Source: Gammaproteobacteria bacterium
GTDB lineage: Bacteria; Pseudomonadota; Gammaproteobacteria; Steroidobacterales; Steroidobacteraceae
Reading direction: 5' to 3'
Assembly: GCA_025350055.1 (NCBI GenBank)
Contig: JANXYK010000041.1
Location: 1-64,000, forward strand
Length of the DNA: 64,000 nucleotides
The notes beneath the pieces are model-generated. The model searched no databases, had not been told where the DNA came from, and saw only the letters and a list, made by a program, of their open reading frames with translations. This document shows, one piece after another, positions 1-8,399 of this stretch (its first letter is position 1; the number at the start of each line of letters is the position of its first letter). The position numbers were made by a program, and so were the translations under genes.

Positions 1-1782
1 GCCACGCAGCGCGTCGAGCGCTGGTATGCCTCGCTCATCGCCAATGCCTCCGATGTGATCATGATCGTGGATCCGGGCGGCGTGCTGCGCTTCATCTCGC
101 CGGCCTCGGAGCGGCTGCTGGGTCTGAAGCCGAGCAAGATCGTCGGCAAACGCCTGGCCGAAGTGTGGTCGGGCGAGAGTCAAGAGCGCCTGTCGGCGCT
201 GCTGGCCGAGATCGCCGCAGCACCCACCGGAACGGTGGGTCCGATCGAATTGCAGTACCGCCACGGACACAGCCGCGCGGTGATCGAATGCGTGGGCCAG
301 AATCTCACCGGCGACTCGGCAGTGGAAGGCTATTCGCTCAACCTGCGTGACATCAGTGAGCGCAAGGTGCTCGAAGAGCAGCTGCGCCATCTCGCCTTTC
401 ACGATCCACTGACCCTGCTGGCGAACCGCAGCCTGCTGCGCGATCGCGTGCAACACGCCATCACACTGTCGCAGCGCAGCGGCGGTTCGATTGCGGTGAT
501 GTTCCTGGATCTCGACCACTTCAAGCGCGTCAACGATACGCTCGGGCACGATGCCGGCGACCGCCTGCTGCAGACCGTGTCGCAGCGGCTGGTGGCGGCC
601 GTGCGCTCATCGGACACCGTCGCGCGACTCGGCGGCGATGAATTCGCGGTGCTGGTGGAAGGCTGCAGCTCGCGTCTGCAGGTGGAGCAGCTGGCGGACA
701 AACTGCTCGGCACCCTGAGTGCGCCGATTGTGCTGGACGGCACCGAAGTGCGCGTCGAGGCGAGCATCGGCGTGGCCTGGTTCGAAGCAGAGATCGACGC
801 CGAGACGCTGCTCAGCAATGCGGATATCGCCATGTATCACGCCAAGGCCTCCGATCGCGGCCGCAGCGTGACCTTCCAGCCCTACATGCAGGATGCCCTG
901 CGCGAACGCCTGCGGCTCGAGACCGATATCGATCGCGCGCTGGCGAACCAGGAATTCTTCCTCGAATACCAGCCCATTGTCGATCTGGGCAGCCGCAGTC
1001 TCCTGGGCGTCGAAGCCCTGGTGCGCTGGCGCCATCCCAACGAGGGCATACTGCTGCCGGCGAGCTTCATCCACGTGATCGAAGAGCGCGGCCAGATCTC
1101 GCGACTCGATCGCTGGGTATTGAGCCAGGCTTGTCGCGAGTTGTGCGCCTGGCGCGGTCGCGTTGCCGGCGGCGGCGAGCTGCGACTCGCGGTCAACATT
1201 TCGGGCTTGCACCTGCAGCACGGTGATCTGGTGGCCGAAGTGCGCTCATCGCTGCAGGACAGCGGCCTCGAGCCCGGCAACCTGGTGCTCGAGCTGACCG
1301 AGAGCACCATCATGCACAAGACCGACGCGACGCTGGAGAAATTCCGCGCACTGAAGGCGCTCGGCGTGCGCCTGGCGATCGATGATTTCGGCGTCGGCTA
1401 TTCCTCGTTGTCGTACCTGCACCGCTTTCCGATCGACATCCTGAAGATCGACCGCTCGTTCATCAGCAAGCTGGGTGACGACGACAAGGGGTCGGAACTG
1501 GCCAACGCTGTCATCACGCTGGGCGACTCGATGGGGCTCGATACCATCGCCGAGGGAATCGAATCCGAGGCGCACGTGACGGCGCTCCTGGCCCTGGGGT
1601 GCGTGGCCGGCCAGGGATTCCTGTTCCAGAAGGCCGATTCTCTCGAGCGCCTGGCCGCCAGCAGTTTCGCCACACGCCGCAAGGAGCTCTGGAGCGCACA
1701 GGCCAAGCACGAGGCGCTATCGCCGACCGGCCGCTTCCAGGCACTGAAGGATATCGGCCGCGAACTCGACGGCGCCGCCTGA
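1..1782 (+). CDS. PAS-GGDEF-EAL cyclic-di-GMP signalling protein (5' partial)
   Basis: The frame is open from base 1, so the N-terminus lies outside the window; an internal ATG at 55 is not the true start. The visible part begins inside a PAS fold, followed by a GGDEF domain and an EAL domain. The GGDEF signature is intact (bases 631-645) and is preceded five residues upstream by RSSD, a product-inhibition I-site (RxxD). The EAL domain keeps its Glu-Ala-Leu (1012-1020), the LAVNIS and ELTES segments, DDFGVGYSSL, KIDRSF and AEGIE. Both active sites therefore look intact, so the protein could make or degrade c-di-GMP. The family is usually tethered to a membrane or sensor region, which would be upstream and is not visible here. 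Confidence 0.95.
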   Translation, partial: ATQRVERWYASLIANASDVIMIVDPGGVLRFISPASERLLGLKPSKIVGKRLAEVWSGESQERLSALLAEIAAAPTGTVGPIELQYRHGHSRAVIECVGQNLTGDSAVEGYSLNLRDISERKVLEEQLRHLAFHDPLTLLANRSLLRDRVQHAITLSQRSGGSIAVMFLDLDHFKRVNDTLGHDAGDRLLQTVSQRLVAAVRSSDTVARLGGDEFAVLVEGCSSRLQVEQLADKLLGTLSAPIVLDGTEVRVEASIGVAWFEAEIDAETLLSNADIAMYHAKASDRGRSVTFQPYMQDALRERLRLETDIDRALANQEFFLEYQPIVDLGSRSLLGVEALVRWRHPNEGILLPASFIHVIEERGQISRLDRWVLSQACRELCAWRGRVAGGGELRLAVNISGLHLQHGDLVAEVRSSLQDSGLEPGNLVLELTESTIMHKTDATLEKFRALKALGVRLAIDDFGVGYSSLSYLHRFPIDILKIDRSFISKLGDDDKGSELANAVITLGDSMGLDTIAEGIESEAHVTALLALGCVAGQGFLFQKADSLERLAASSFATRRKELWSAQAKHEALSPTGRFQALKDIGRELDGAA

Positions 1783-1866
1783 AGTGCGCTCCTCTGGCCA
1801 TCGCGCTGGCCTAGGTAATTGAGTCTCCACAGCTCATAATCACCGCCTCGGCAATCGAGGGCGGAT

Positions 1867-3822
1867 GTGACTGCAGCGGTGTATGTCTTCGTCAGCTACG
1901 CGCATGAGGACAGTGCGCGGGCCCGGCAACTCATCCAGGCGCTCACGCAGGCGGGCCTCAAGGTCTGGTGGGACAAGCTCATCGTCGCCGGCAACGAATT
2001 CGCCAGCACCACCGAGCAGGCACTCGAATCCGCCACCGCAGTGATCGTGCTGTGGTCGCAATCCTCGGTCAGTTCACATTGGGTGCGCGATGAGGCCACG
2101 CGCGGCCGCGATCGCGGCTGCCTGGTGCCGGTCTCGCTCGACGGCGTCGAACCGCCGATCGGATTTCGCCAATACCTGGTGATTTCGCTGGCAGGGTGGC
2201 GCGGCAATGCCGATGCCGATGAAATCCGCGCGCTGGTGCATGCTGCGCAGACCGCACAGACCCAGGAGCTGCAGTCCAGGCCGGGTACCACGCGCCCGCT
2301 CGCCGTGCAGCCGGGCGCTGCCGATGCGATGCGACGCCGCGTGTTGCTCGGTGGCGGTGGCCTGGCGGCGCTGGCGCTCGGCGCCGGCTGGCTTGGCTGG
2401 CAGCGCATGCACGGCGCAGCGCGCAACGTGGACGCCAACAGCGTGGCCGTGCTGCCCTTTGCCAATATCAGCGGCCATGCGGATGAAAACTATTTTTCCG
2501 ACGGACTGTCGGCCGAAGTGCGCGCCGCACTGGCCCACAATCCACAACTGCGCGTGATGGCGCAGATTTCCTCGGAGGCCTTTCGCAGTACCGCGGCCAA
2601 CGCGATTACCATTGCCGGCAAGCTGGGCGTGGCCTATCTGCTCGACGGCAACGTGCGCCGCTCGGGCAACACGCTGCGCATCGCCGCCGAGCTGATCGAT
2701 GGCCTCACGGGTTTCAACCTGTGGGCGCAGACCTTCGACCGACCCATCGGCGATGTTTTCGCGGTGCAGAGCGAAATTGCGGGCCTGGTGCTCGCGGCGC
2801 TCAACAACCAGATGCGTCGCGCCGGCCAAAGTGCGGCGCAACCGCTGGCGAACAGCGCATTGCCCGGCGGTACCGCGAACGTGGCGGCTTTCGATGCCTA
2901 CCTGCGCGGGCGCGCCGACTACAACCTGTTCGCGGGCGAAGCCTCCGATCGGCGCGCGCTGGCCGAGTTCGAGAGCGCGCTCGCGGCCGATCCACAATTT
3001 GCCGCAGCCCATGCGGCCCGCTCGCGTGCGCTGATCGTGATCGCCAATCAATACGAAGACAGCGCTCACACCGCAGCTACCTACGATGCGGCGATCCTCG
3101 CCGCGCGCACTGCTACCGAGCTGGCGCCCGATCTGGCCGATGCGCAGTCCACGTTGGGGTTCGCGCTCTTCCAGGGGCGTCTTGATGTGCGTGGCGCGCG
3201 CCAGCCCTACCAGCGCTCCTATGAGCTGGGTGCGGGCGATGCCACGGTGCTTGGCCGCTATGCACTCTATTGCGCGTTGACCGGGCGCGCGGCCGAGGCG
3301 CGTGCTGCGATGAACCGCGCAGTCGAGCTCGATCCGCTCAATCCGCTGGTGCATCGTGCCCAGGGCAGCGTGCTGTACGCTGCGCGACGCTACGATGAAT
3401 CGCTGGCGCCGTTGCAGCGCGCACTCGCGCTGAATCCCAATCTCGCCAACGCGCAGTCGGCGATTGGTCGCGCGCTGTTGCAGCTCGGCCGCGTGCCCGA
3501 GGCGCGCGCCGCATTCACACGCGAACCGCACAAGCTGGTACGCGAGACGGGCCTGGCCATTGCCGAGCAGAGGCTGGGAAACAAGGCGCCGGCAACGCAG
3601 GCGCTCGATCAGCTGCGCAATGACCTCGGTGATAGCGCGCTGTACCAGCAGGCGGAAGTGGCGGCGCAATGGGGCGAGCACGAGCTGGCGCTCAAGCTCC
3701 TGACGCGTGCCTACTCGCTGGGCGATTCAGGCCTGATCTACATCCACACCGATCCGCTGCTCGATCCGCTGCGTAGCCTCCCGGTCTTTGATGCATTGCG
3801 CCGGCAACTTGGTTTCGAGTAG
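1867..3822 (+). CDS. TIR domain - transmembrane - TolB-like - TPR protein
   Basis: GTG start with a GAGGG ribosome-binding site 5-6 nt upstream; 651 residues. Residues 5-110 form a TIR domain: VFVSYAHED opens strand A, and HWVRDEA near residue 76 matches the position of the catalytic Glu of NAD-cleaving TIRs (WVHKE in SARM1). A single hydrophobic helix (about 158-177, preceded by RRR) should span the inner membrane. It is followed by a TolB/FlgO-like domain (about 191-310, starting SVAVLPFANISG) and then TPR-type helical repeats to the C-terminus. Related TIR-TolB-TPR proteins are annotated in proteobacteria as adenylate-cyclase-like or signalling proteins, with no settled role. Topology predicts a cytoplasmic TIR and a periplasmic TPR region. 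Whether it hydrolyses NAD or only scaffolds is not known. Confidence 0.85.
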   Translation: MTAAVYVFVSYAHEDSARARQLIQALTQAGLKVWWDKLIVAGNEFASTTEQALESATAVIVLWSQSSVSSHWVRDEATRGRDRGCLVPVSLDGVEPPIGFRQYLVISLAGWRGNADADEIRALVHAAQTAQTQELQSRPGTTRPLAVQPGAADAMRRRVLLGGGGLAALALGAGWLGWQRMHGAARNVDANSVAVLPFANISGHADENYFSDGLSAEVRAALAHNPQLRVMAQISSEAFRSTAANAITIAGKLGVAYLLDGNVRRSGNTLRIAAELIDGLTGFNLWAQTFDRPIGDVFAVQSEIAGLVLAALNNQMRRAGQSAAQPLANSALPGGTANVAAFDAYLRGRADYNLFAGEASDRRALAEFESALAADPQFAAAHAARSRALIVIANQYEDSAHTAATYDAAILAARTATELAPDLADAQSTLGFALFQGRLDVRGARQPYQRSYELGAGDATVLGRYALYCALTGRAAEARAAMNRAVELDPLNPLVHRAQGSVLYAARRYDESLAPLQRALALNPNLANAQSAIGRALLQLGRVPEARAAFTREPHKLVRETGLAIAEQRLGNKAPATQALDQLRNDLGDSALYQQAEVAAQWGEHELALKLLTRAYSLGDSGLIYIHTDPLLDPLRSLPVFDALRRQLGFE

Positions 3823-3860
3823 GCTCTGGCTGCTGGTTCACAACAAAAGGGATAACGGCA

Positions 3861-4064
3861 ATGAACAAAACCTTCGTGACCACAACGGTTCTGGTGGCAG
3901 CTGCACTGGGCCTCGCTGCTTGCAGCAAGCCTGCTGAGGCTCCGCCGCCACCGGCAGCAGCGCCCGCCGCTGCGCCTGCGGCACCTGCCGATGCAGCGCC
4001 CGCGCCCGCCGCGACGCCTGCCAATGGCGCGCAGGGCGACGGCGAAGTACTCAAGAAGCCCTGA
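3861..4064 (+). CDS. Small Pro/Ala-rich lipoprotein
   Basis: This is a 67-residue protein with a Lys-containing N-terminus, a hydrophobic stretch and the lipobox LAAC at about residue 21. A Pro/Ala-rich low-complexity region and a short charged tail (GEVLKKP) follow. AAGGGA upstream is a good ribosome-binding site. It should be lipidated and anchored in the envelope. Nothing in the mature sequence indicates an enzyme; a spacer or structural role is possible. It lies 38 nt after the TIR gene and may be cotranscribed with it. Confidence 0.75.
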   Translation: MNKTFVTTTVLVAAALGLAACSKPAEAPPPPAAAPAAAPAAPADAAPAPAATPANGAQGDGEVLKKP

Positions 4065-4070
4065 GCTCGC

Positions 4071-4104
4071 GCGCGCACCAGGCGTAGCTGTGCCTGGTGC
4101 GCGC
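4071..4104. terminator. Perfect 13-bp hairpin between convergent genes
   Basis: A perfect inverted repeat (GCGCGCACCAGGC, 8-nt loop, GCCTGGTGCGCGC) lies just after the lipoprotein stop codon and before the 3' end of the minus-strand protease gene. There is no clear T-tract on either side, so it may act as a weak bidirectional terminator or as a 3' end stabiliser. Confidence 0.55.
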
Positions 4105-4122
4105 TCGCGTCCCGCGCAGGCG

Positions 4123-5253
4123 CTAGTCGCGATCAGCCTGTAGTACGTCGTCGATCCAGGCGGCGTAGGCGGCGACGCGCGTGTACACACCGGGCGCTGC
4201 GTCGCCCTTGCAGCTCTGCGCGCCCCAGCTGACGATGCCGACCAGGTAGTAGGGATTTCCCTGCGTCAGCACCACCGGGCCGCCGCTGTCTCCCAGGCAG
4301 GTCTTCTGTGCCGAGGCGCCGGCGCACAGAACCTTGTCGTCCACCTGATCAGCGTTGACCCCGAGCCGCTTCACGCAGTAATCGTTGTCGTGGATCTGCA
4401 GCTCGGTGCGCATCAGCACCGCGTTCGGCTTGGCGCCGGACACGGGTTGGCTCTTGCCCCAGCCGGTGACAGTGACCGGCGTGCCAGTGTCCGGCGCCGA
4501 GCGCACGTGCATCTGGATCTGCTGGATCTTCTTCGGTTCGAGCTTCGCCGGCGATTCATCGGTCGCGAAATGCAGCAAGGCAATGTCGTCGTGATAGAAC
4601 GAAGCCGGGTTCCATCCCGGGTGCACGACCGCGCAGTCGATCCTGTAGCTGAAGCCATCGCCGCGTGAAATATCATCGGCCCCCAGCCGCACCTTGAATA
4701 CCGGATCGATCTGCTGCGCCTTGATGCATTGGGCGAGGCTGGCATGTTGCTGCTTCGACACCGTCATCACCGCATGATCGCAGCTGAAGCCTTCATGCAG
4801 CATGCAGGCATGTTTGCCCGGATCGCCATTGAGCACGCAGTGCGCCGCCGTCAGCACCCAGTCCTTGGCCACCAGCGCCGCGCCGCAGTGATGTTGCAGC
4901 TGCCACTCGGGCCGCTTCTCGTGGGTTGCCTTCACGTGATAGGCCCAGTCTGCGGGCGCAAAGTCGCGATAGATCTCGACCTGCCAGTGACCGAAGCCGC
5001 GTGGTACCCGGTAGCCGCCGTAGATGCGCCCGTCATCCTTGGCCGGAGGTTTGGCGAGAGCGTCTTTGGCGCTTTGCTTCGCGGCTGCAGTCGCGGGTGC
5101 AGGTGTGGGCGCAGGTCGAACCATCAACAGTTTCGAGGGTGAAGTCAGCAGCACGGGATCAGTTCTCGCTGGCGCTGCATCGCCAGCTGCAACGGCCGCG
5201 GCCGGCATTGCGACCAGCAGCACGCGCAGAACCTTGGCAAGTGCGCGTATCAC
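4123..5253 (-). CDS. Exported trypsin-fold serine protease (S1 family)
   Basis: 376 residues with a signal peptide (about 1-23), an Ala/Pro/Lys-rich linker to about 75, then a chymotrypsin fold starting at RIYGGY. The catalytic triad is visible: His138 in TAAHC, Asp223 in DDIALL and Ser323 in GDSGGP. Several Cys pairs and the PGVYTR motif fit a disulfide-bonded periplasmic or secreted enzyme. The residue at the base of the S1 pocket (chymotrypsin position 189, six before Ser323) is Lys317, not Asp, so trypsin-like cleavage after Arg/Lys is not expected. Its ATG overlaps the TGA of the upstream peptidase gene by 4 nt (ATGA), indicating translational coupling. Confidence 0.92.
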   Translation of the reverse strand: MIRALAKVLRVLLVAMPAAAVAAGDAAPARTDPVLLTSPSKLLMVRPAPTPAPATAAAKQSAKDALAKPPAKDDGRIYGGYRVPRGFGHWQVEIYRDFAPADWAYHVKATHEKRPEWQLQHHCGAALVAKDWVLTAAHCVLNGDPGKHACMLHEGFSCDHAVMTVSKQQHASLAQCIKAQQIDPVFKVRLGADDISRGDGFSYRIDCAVVHPGWNPASFYHDDIALLHFATDESPAKLEPKKIQQIQMHVRSAPDTGTPVTVTGWGKSQPVSGAKPNAVLMRTELQIHDNDYCVKRLGVNADQVDDKVLCAGASAQKTCLGDSGGPVVLTQGNPYYLVGIVSWGAQSCKGDAAPGVYTRVAAYAAWIDDVLQADRD

Positions 5254-7313
5254 TCAGTCTCGGGATCCGCGTCCGAATCGTGTTCGTCGGGCGCGCTCTC
5301 GTGTGAGGCGGCTTCAACCTCGATCTCCGTCATCTGCTGGCTCTGCCGTCCAGCCAGGTCGCTGACCACGAAGCCGACCTGATAGCGACCGGCCGGCACT
5401 TCACTGCGACCGACCTTCAGATCATCGACATCGTCATCGATGTGGATGAGATCCTTCGGATCCGATGACACGCTCGGATGCGACTCGCCCTCGGCGTCGA
5501 TCACTTCGTACACCGGCCGCAGGTCATCGCCCGCGTCCAGGTCGATCTCGCGCGGGCCGCGCGGCGTGTATTCGACCGCGTAGATGAAGTCGCCGCTGAC
5601 TTCCTCGTCGTCGAAGTCGAGCATGAAATAGAGCGTGACGTCGAGCCATTCGCGGGTGCCGTCCATGCGCAGCTGCGCGGGCACGCCGGCCCAGTACAGA
5701 TCCTTGTTGCCCGCGCCACTCAGTTCCTCGAACTCGGTGACCGGAGCGATGAAGTCGCCATCGTTGTCACTGATCGTGAACCATTTACCATCCCATTCTT
5801 CCTTCAGGTCGCCGGCGGAATCGAGGTCTATGGGTATGGAGCCGATGACGATGCGTTCCTTGTCTTGCGCCAGCGACACCACGAAGCGCACCTCATCGAT
5901 GTCATCGGCATGCACCTGCGAGGCGATCTTCACCTTGCCGTTGTGACTCAGCATACGGCCACTCGAGGTCAACGGATCGATCGCCGGCTTGGGGCGATTG
6001 CGCTCGGCGGGGCTCGCCGGCACCGCGACGTAACTCTTGAGATAGGGATACCAGGCGCTGCCGGCCGCAAAACTGGTTTCCTTGTATGAGGTCTTGCCGC
6101 GCATCACGAACGCGGTCTGGTTGGGCGGATAGAAAATCGACAGGCCATTGGCCTGCGGGCGCGCCACGCCGCGGATGTTGTAGATGACTGCGCGGCTGGC
6201 GGCGGCGATCACGGCGTCAGCCGCGACGCTGCTCGCCGGGTCCTGCGCACGTGCCTTCAGTTTTTGCGCCGCATCGGCCAGATCATAGACCTCGGATCCT
6301 GGCGGCGACTGCCCTGAAGGCGCAGCGCTGCGGCCATATTCCTCGGTCGCATGGCGTGCCTGCGCCAGGTGCAGCCAGGCCGCATGTCCGCCGCGACCCA
6401 GCAGCGCGCCGGCCTGTGTGCCAAGGCCGATGACGGCCTTGTCCACCGCGGCGATCTGCTCGAGATCGATAACGGCAATCGTCAGTGCCTTGGCCTTCTC
6501 CTTGCGATCATGCTGCGTGGCATTCGCATAGAAATCGCGATAGGTGTCGGCGATGGCGCGGCCGAACTGCGCGCCGTCCATGCCTGGCTGTTGCGTGAGG
6601 CGGCCGAGCAGCGCGGCGTAGTCCCAGCCATCGCTGGGTTCGATTTCCTCGGATGCGACGAGGTAGCGCGCAAACGGCGCGAGCGTTCGCGCCACTTCGA
6701 GACTGGCCATCACGCAGGCGTCGAAGCCGATCAGGTCAAGCTTGCCACCGCCGGGCAACGCCGCCTTGAAGGCGTCGGCGATCTCATCGATCGCCAGGCT
6801 GTTGCCGCCGCCCATCGATTCAGCCACCGCAACGCCGGCCCAGGCCATGCCGTGATCACCGAAGATCAGTGCGTAGCGATCAGCAGGGTAGTCACGCATG
6901 CCGCTCGTGAGGAAGCGTTTGAGTACGCCGGCATCGCCCATGTCGATGCTGCCCCAGTCGGCGAGTTCCTGCAGTTTGCCGGGCAACACGCGCAGCAATT
7001 TGCCATCGGTCCAGTTCGGGAGATTCGCGACCGCGGCGTTGGTGTACTTGCCATCACCCTCGGCGCTGCGCGCCGCCAGCACGATCACGTTGACCTTGTC
7101 GGTGCTGCCGACATGCAGCATCTCCTCGAGGTTCTTCATCAGCGGCCGCTCGAGGTCGTTGTCGGCATCGAGGTAGACCAGCACGGTCCAGGCAGCCTTC
7201 GCGGTAGTCGCGGTGGCTGCGGGCGCGGCAGCGTCGGCAGCAGGCGCTGCGACTGGCGCAGCAAGCGTCGCAACGAGCAGCAGTGCGACGAGAACTTTCA
7301 ACCGGAACGGCAT
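5250..7313 (-). CDS. Clostripain-like (C11) exported cysteine peptidase
   Basis: 687 residues with a signal peptide (about 1-28) and good spacing from a TGGAG ribosome-binding site. The C11 domain opens with WTVLVYLDADNDLE. The presumed catalytic dyad is His154 in IFGDHGMAW and Cys200 in GFDACVMAS. A roughly 200-residue C-terminal region rich in Asp/Glu follows, ending in a very acidic tail (DEHDSDADPETE), perhaps for calcium binding or solubility. C11 peptidases are calcium-dependent and often cleave after Arg. Cotranscription and the 4-nt overlap with the S1 protease gene suggest the two peptidases work together or one activates the other; this last point is inference. Confidence 0.9.
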   Translation of the reverse strand: MPFRLKVLVALLLVATLAAPVAAPAADAAAPAATATTAKAAWTVLVYLDADNDLERPLMKNLEEMLHVGSTDKVNVIVLAARSAEGDGKYTNAAVANLPNWTDGKLLRVLPGKLQELADWGSIDMGDAGVLKRFLTSGMRDYPADRYALIFGDHGMAWAGVAVAESMGGGNSLAIDEIADAFKAALPGGGKLDLIGFDACVMASLEVARTLAPFARYLVASEEIEPSDGWDYAALLGRLTQQPGMDGAQFGRAIADTYRDFYANATQHDRKEKAKALTIAVIDLEQIAAVDKAVIGLGTQAGALLGRGGHAAWLHLAQARHATEEYGRSAAPSGQSPPGSEVYDLADAAQKLKARAQDPASSVAADAVIAAASRAVIYNIRGVARPQANGLSIFYPPNQTAFVMRGKTSYKETSFAAGSAWYPYLKSYVAVPASPAERNRPKPAIDPLTSSGRMLSHNGKVKIASQVHADDIDEVRFVVSLAQDKERIVIGSIPIDLDSAGDLKEEWDGKWFTISDNDGDFIAPVTEFEELSGAGNKDLYWAGVPAQLRMDGTREWLDVTLYFMLDFDDEEVSGDFIYAVEYTPRGPREIDLDAGDDLRPVYEVIDAEGESHPSVSSDPKDLIHIDDDVDDLKVGRSEVPAGRYQVGFVVSDLAGRQSQQMTEIEVEAASHESAPDEHDSDADPETE

Positions 7314-7349
7314 GCGCGAAACTCCAGTTGCCGATGGATTGTTCGCCGC

Positions 7350-8342
7350 TCAGCGGCGCGAGCGACGCGCCGGCCGCGGCCCGGCTGTGCCGGGTGCGGG
7401 GTTCGTCAGCGGGCCGATCACCTGCACGATCCTGTCGATGTCTGGCCGCTCACCGCCCGTGTACTGGTCGAGCGCGGCACGCATCGCCGCGATGTGCGCA
7501 GGCGTCGTGCCGCAGCAGCCACCGACGATGCGCGCACCCGCGTCGACCGCCAGCGTCGCATAGCGCGCCATCAGCTCGGGCGTGCCTGAATACACGCAGG
7601 CCGTGCCTTCGAAGCGCGGTATGCCGCAGTTGCCCTTGCAGACCAGCGTATGCGGCGCGCCTTGCATCGCCAGCAGCGACACCAGCACATCGGCCGCGCC
7701 CACACCGCAATTGGGACCGATCGCCACCGGCGCCACCGGCAGGCCCGTGAGATGTCCGGCCAGTGCACCGGGCAGCATGCCCATCATCGTGCGGCCAGCC
7801 GTATCGAAGGAGCAGGTGACCACATACGGCAGGCCGACCTTGATCGCCGCTTCTGCCGCGGCGTTCACTTCCTCGGCCGAGGACATGGTTTCGATCCACG
7901 CCACATCGGCGCCGCCATCGCTCAGGCCACGCACCTGTTCGGTGAATGATGTCAGCGCGAGCTCGTGCGTGAGTTCACCCATGGGCACGAACAGCTCGCC
8001 GGTAGGGCCGACTGAACCCGCAACGACCACGGGCCTCGCGACCTCATCGGCGGCCTGGCGCGCGAGCGTGGCGGCGAGCCGCGCAATCTCATAGCTGCGT
8101 TCTTCCGCCTTGTGCAGCTTCAGGCGCTGCCGGTTGCAGCCAAAGGTATTGGTGAGAATGATGTCGGCGCCAGCGGCGATGAACTGGCGGTGCAGGCCCA
8201 GCACTTCCTCGGGCTGCTCGATGTTCCAGAATTCAGGCGGCTCGCCCGAGGCGAGGCCGGAGGCAAAGTAATTGGTTCCGGTCGCGCCGTCGGTCAGCAC
8301 AATTCGGCGATTGGCCAGCAGGGCATCAAGGGCAGTTCGCAT
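7350..8342 (-). CDS. Homocysteine S-methyltransferase family protein
   Basis: 330 residues. The (beta/alpha)8 homocysteine-binding fold is shown by LTDGATGTNY near the N-terminus, GADIILTNTFG, VAGSVGPTGE, IGPNCG and GGCCGTTPAH. The NCG and CC cysteines are the zinc ligands of the family. It is a stand-alone domain without the folate- and B12-binding modules of MetH, so it resembles betaine-homocysteine or S-methylmethionine-type methyltransferases; the methyl donor cannot be read from sequence. The start codon has no ribosome-binding site but a TATTAT hexamer sits 6 nt upstream (see the promoter entry). Confidence 0.88.
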   Translation of the reverse strand: MRTALDALLANRRIVLTDGATGTNYFASGLASGEPPEFWNIEQPEEVLGLHRQFIAAGADIILTNTFGCNRQRLKLHKAEERSYEIARLAATLARQAADEVARPVVVAGSVGPTGELFVPMGELTHELALTSFTEQVRGLSDGGADVAWIETMSSAEEVNAAAEAAIKVGLPYVVTCSFDTAGRTMMGMLPGALAGHLTGLPVAPVAIGPNCGVGAADVLVSLLAMQGAPHTLVCKGNCGIPRFEGTACVYSGTPELMARYATLAVDAGARIVGGCCGTTPAHIAAMRAALDQYTGGERPDIDRIVQVIGPLTNPAPGTAGPRPARRSRR

Positions 8343-8348
8343 GGCTAC

Positions 8349-8354
8349 ATAATA
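8349..8354 (-). promoter_or_regulatory. -10-like hexamer for a possible leaderless transcript (methyltransferase)
   Basis: TATTAT on the minus strand ends 6 nt before the ATG at 8342, and no Shine-Dalgarno sequence lies between them. Initiation would fall on or next to the start codon. No convincing -35 element is seen. Confidence 0.5.
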
Positions 8355-8399
8355 ACGCCCTGCGTGGCGGGGCGCCCGACGCCTTGTGCAGCCGGGCTT

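Noticed and set aside
2074-3681. 535-codon minus-strand frame opposite the TIR gene
   Set aside because: It mirrors the codon pattern of a clearly coding gene on the other strand; long antisense frames are expected at this GC content.
8343-8399. SAM or cobalamin riboswitch before the homocysteine methyltransferase gene
   Set aside because: The leader is too short and lacks the conserved cores; a -10-like hexamer occupies the space.
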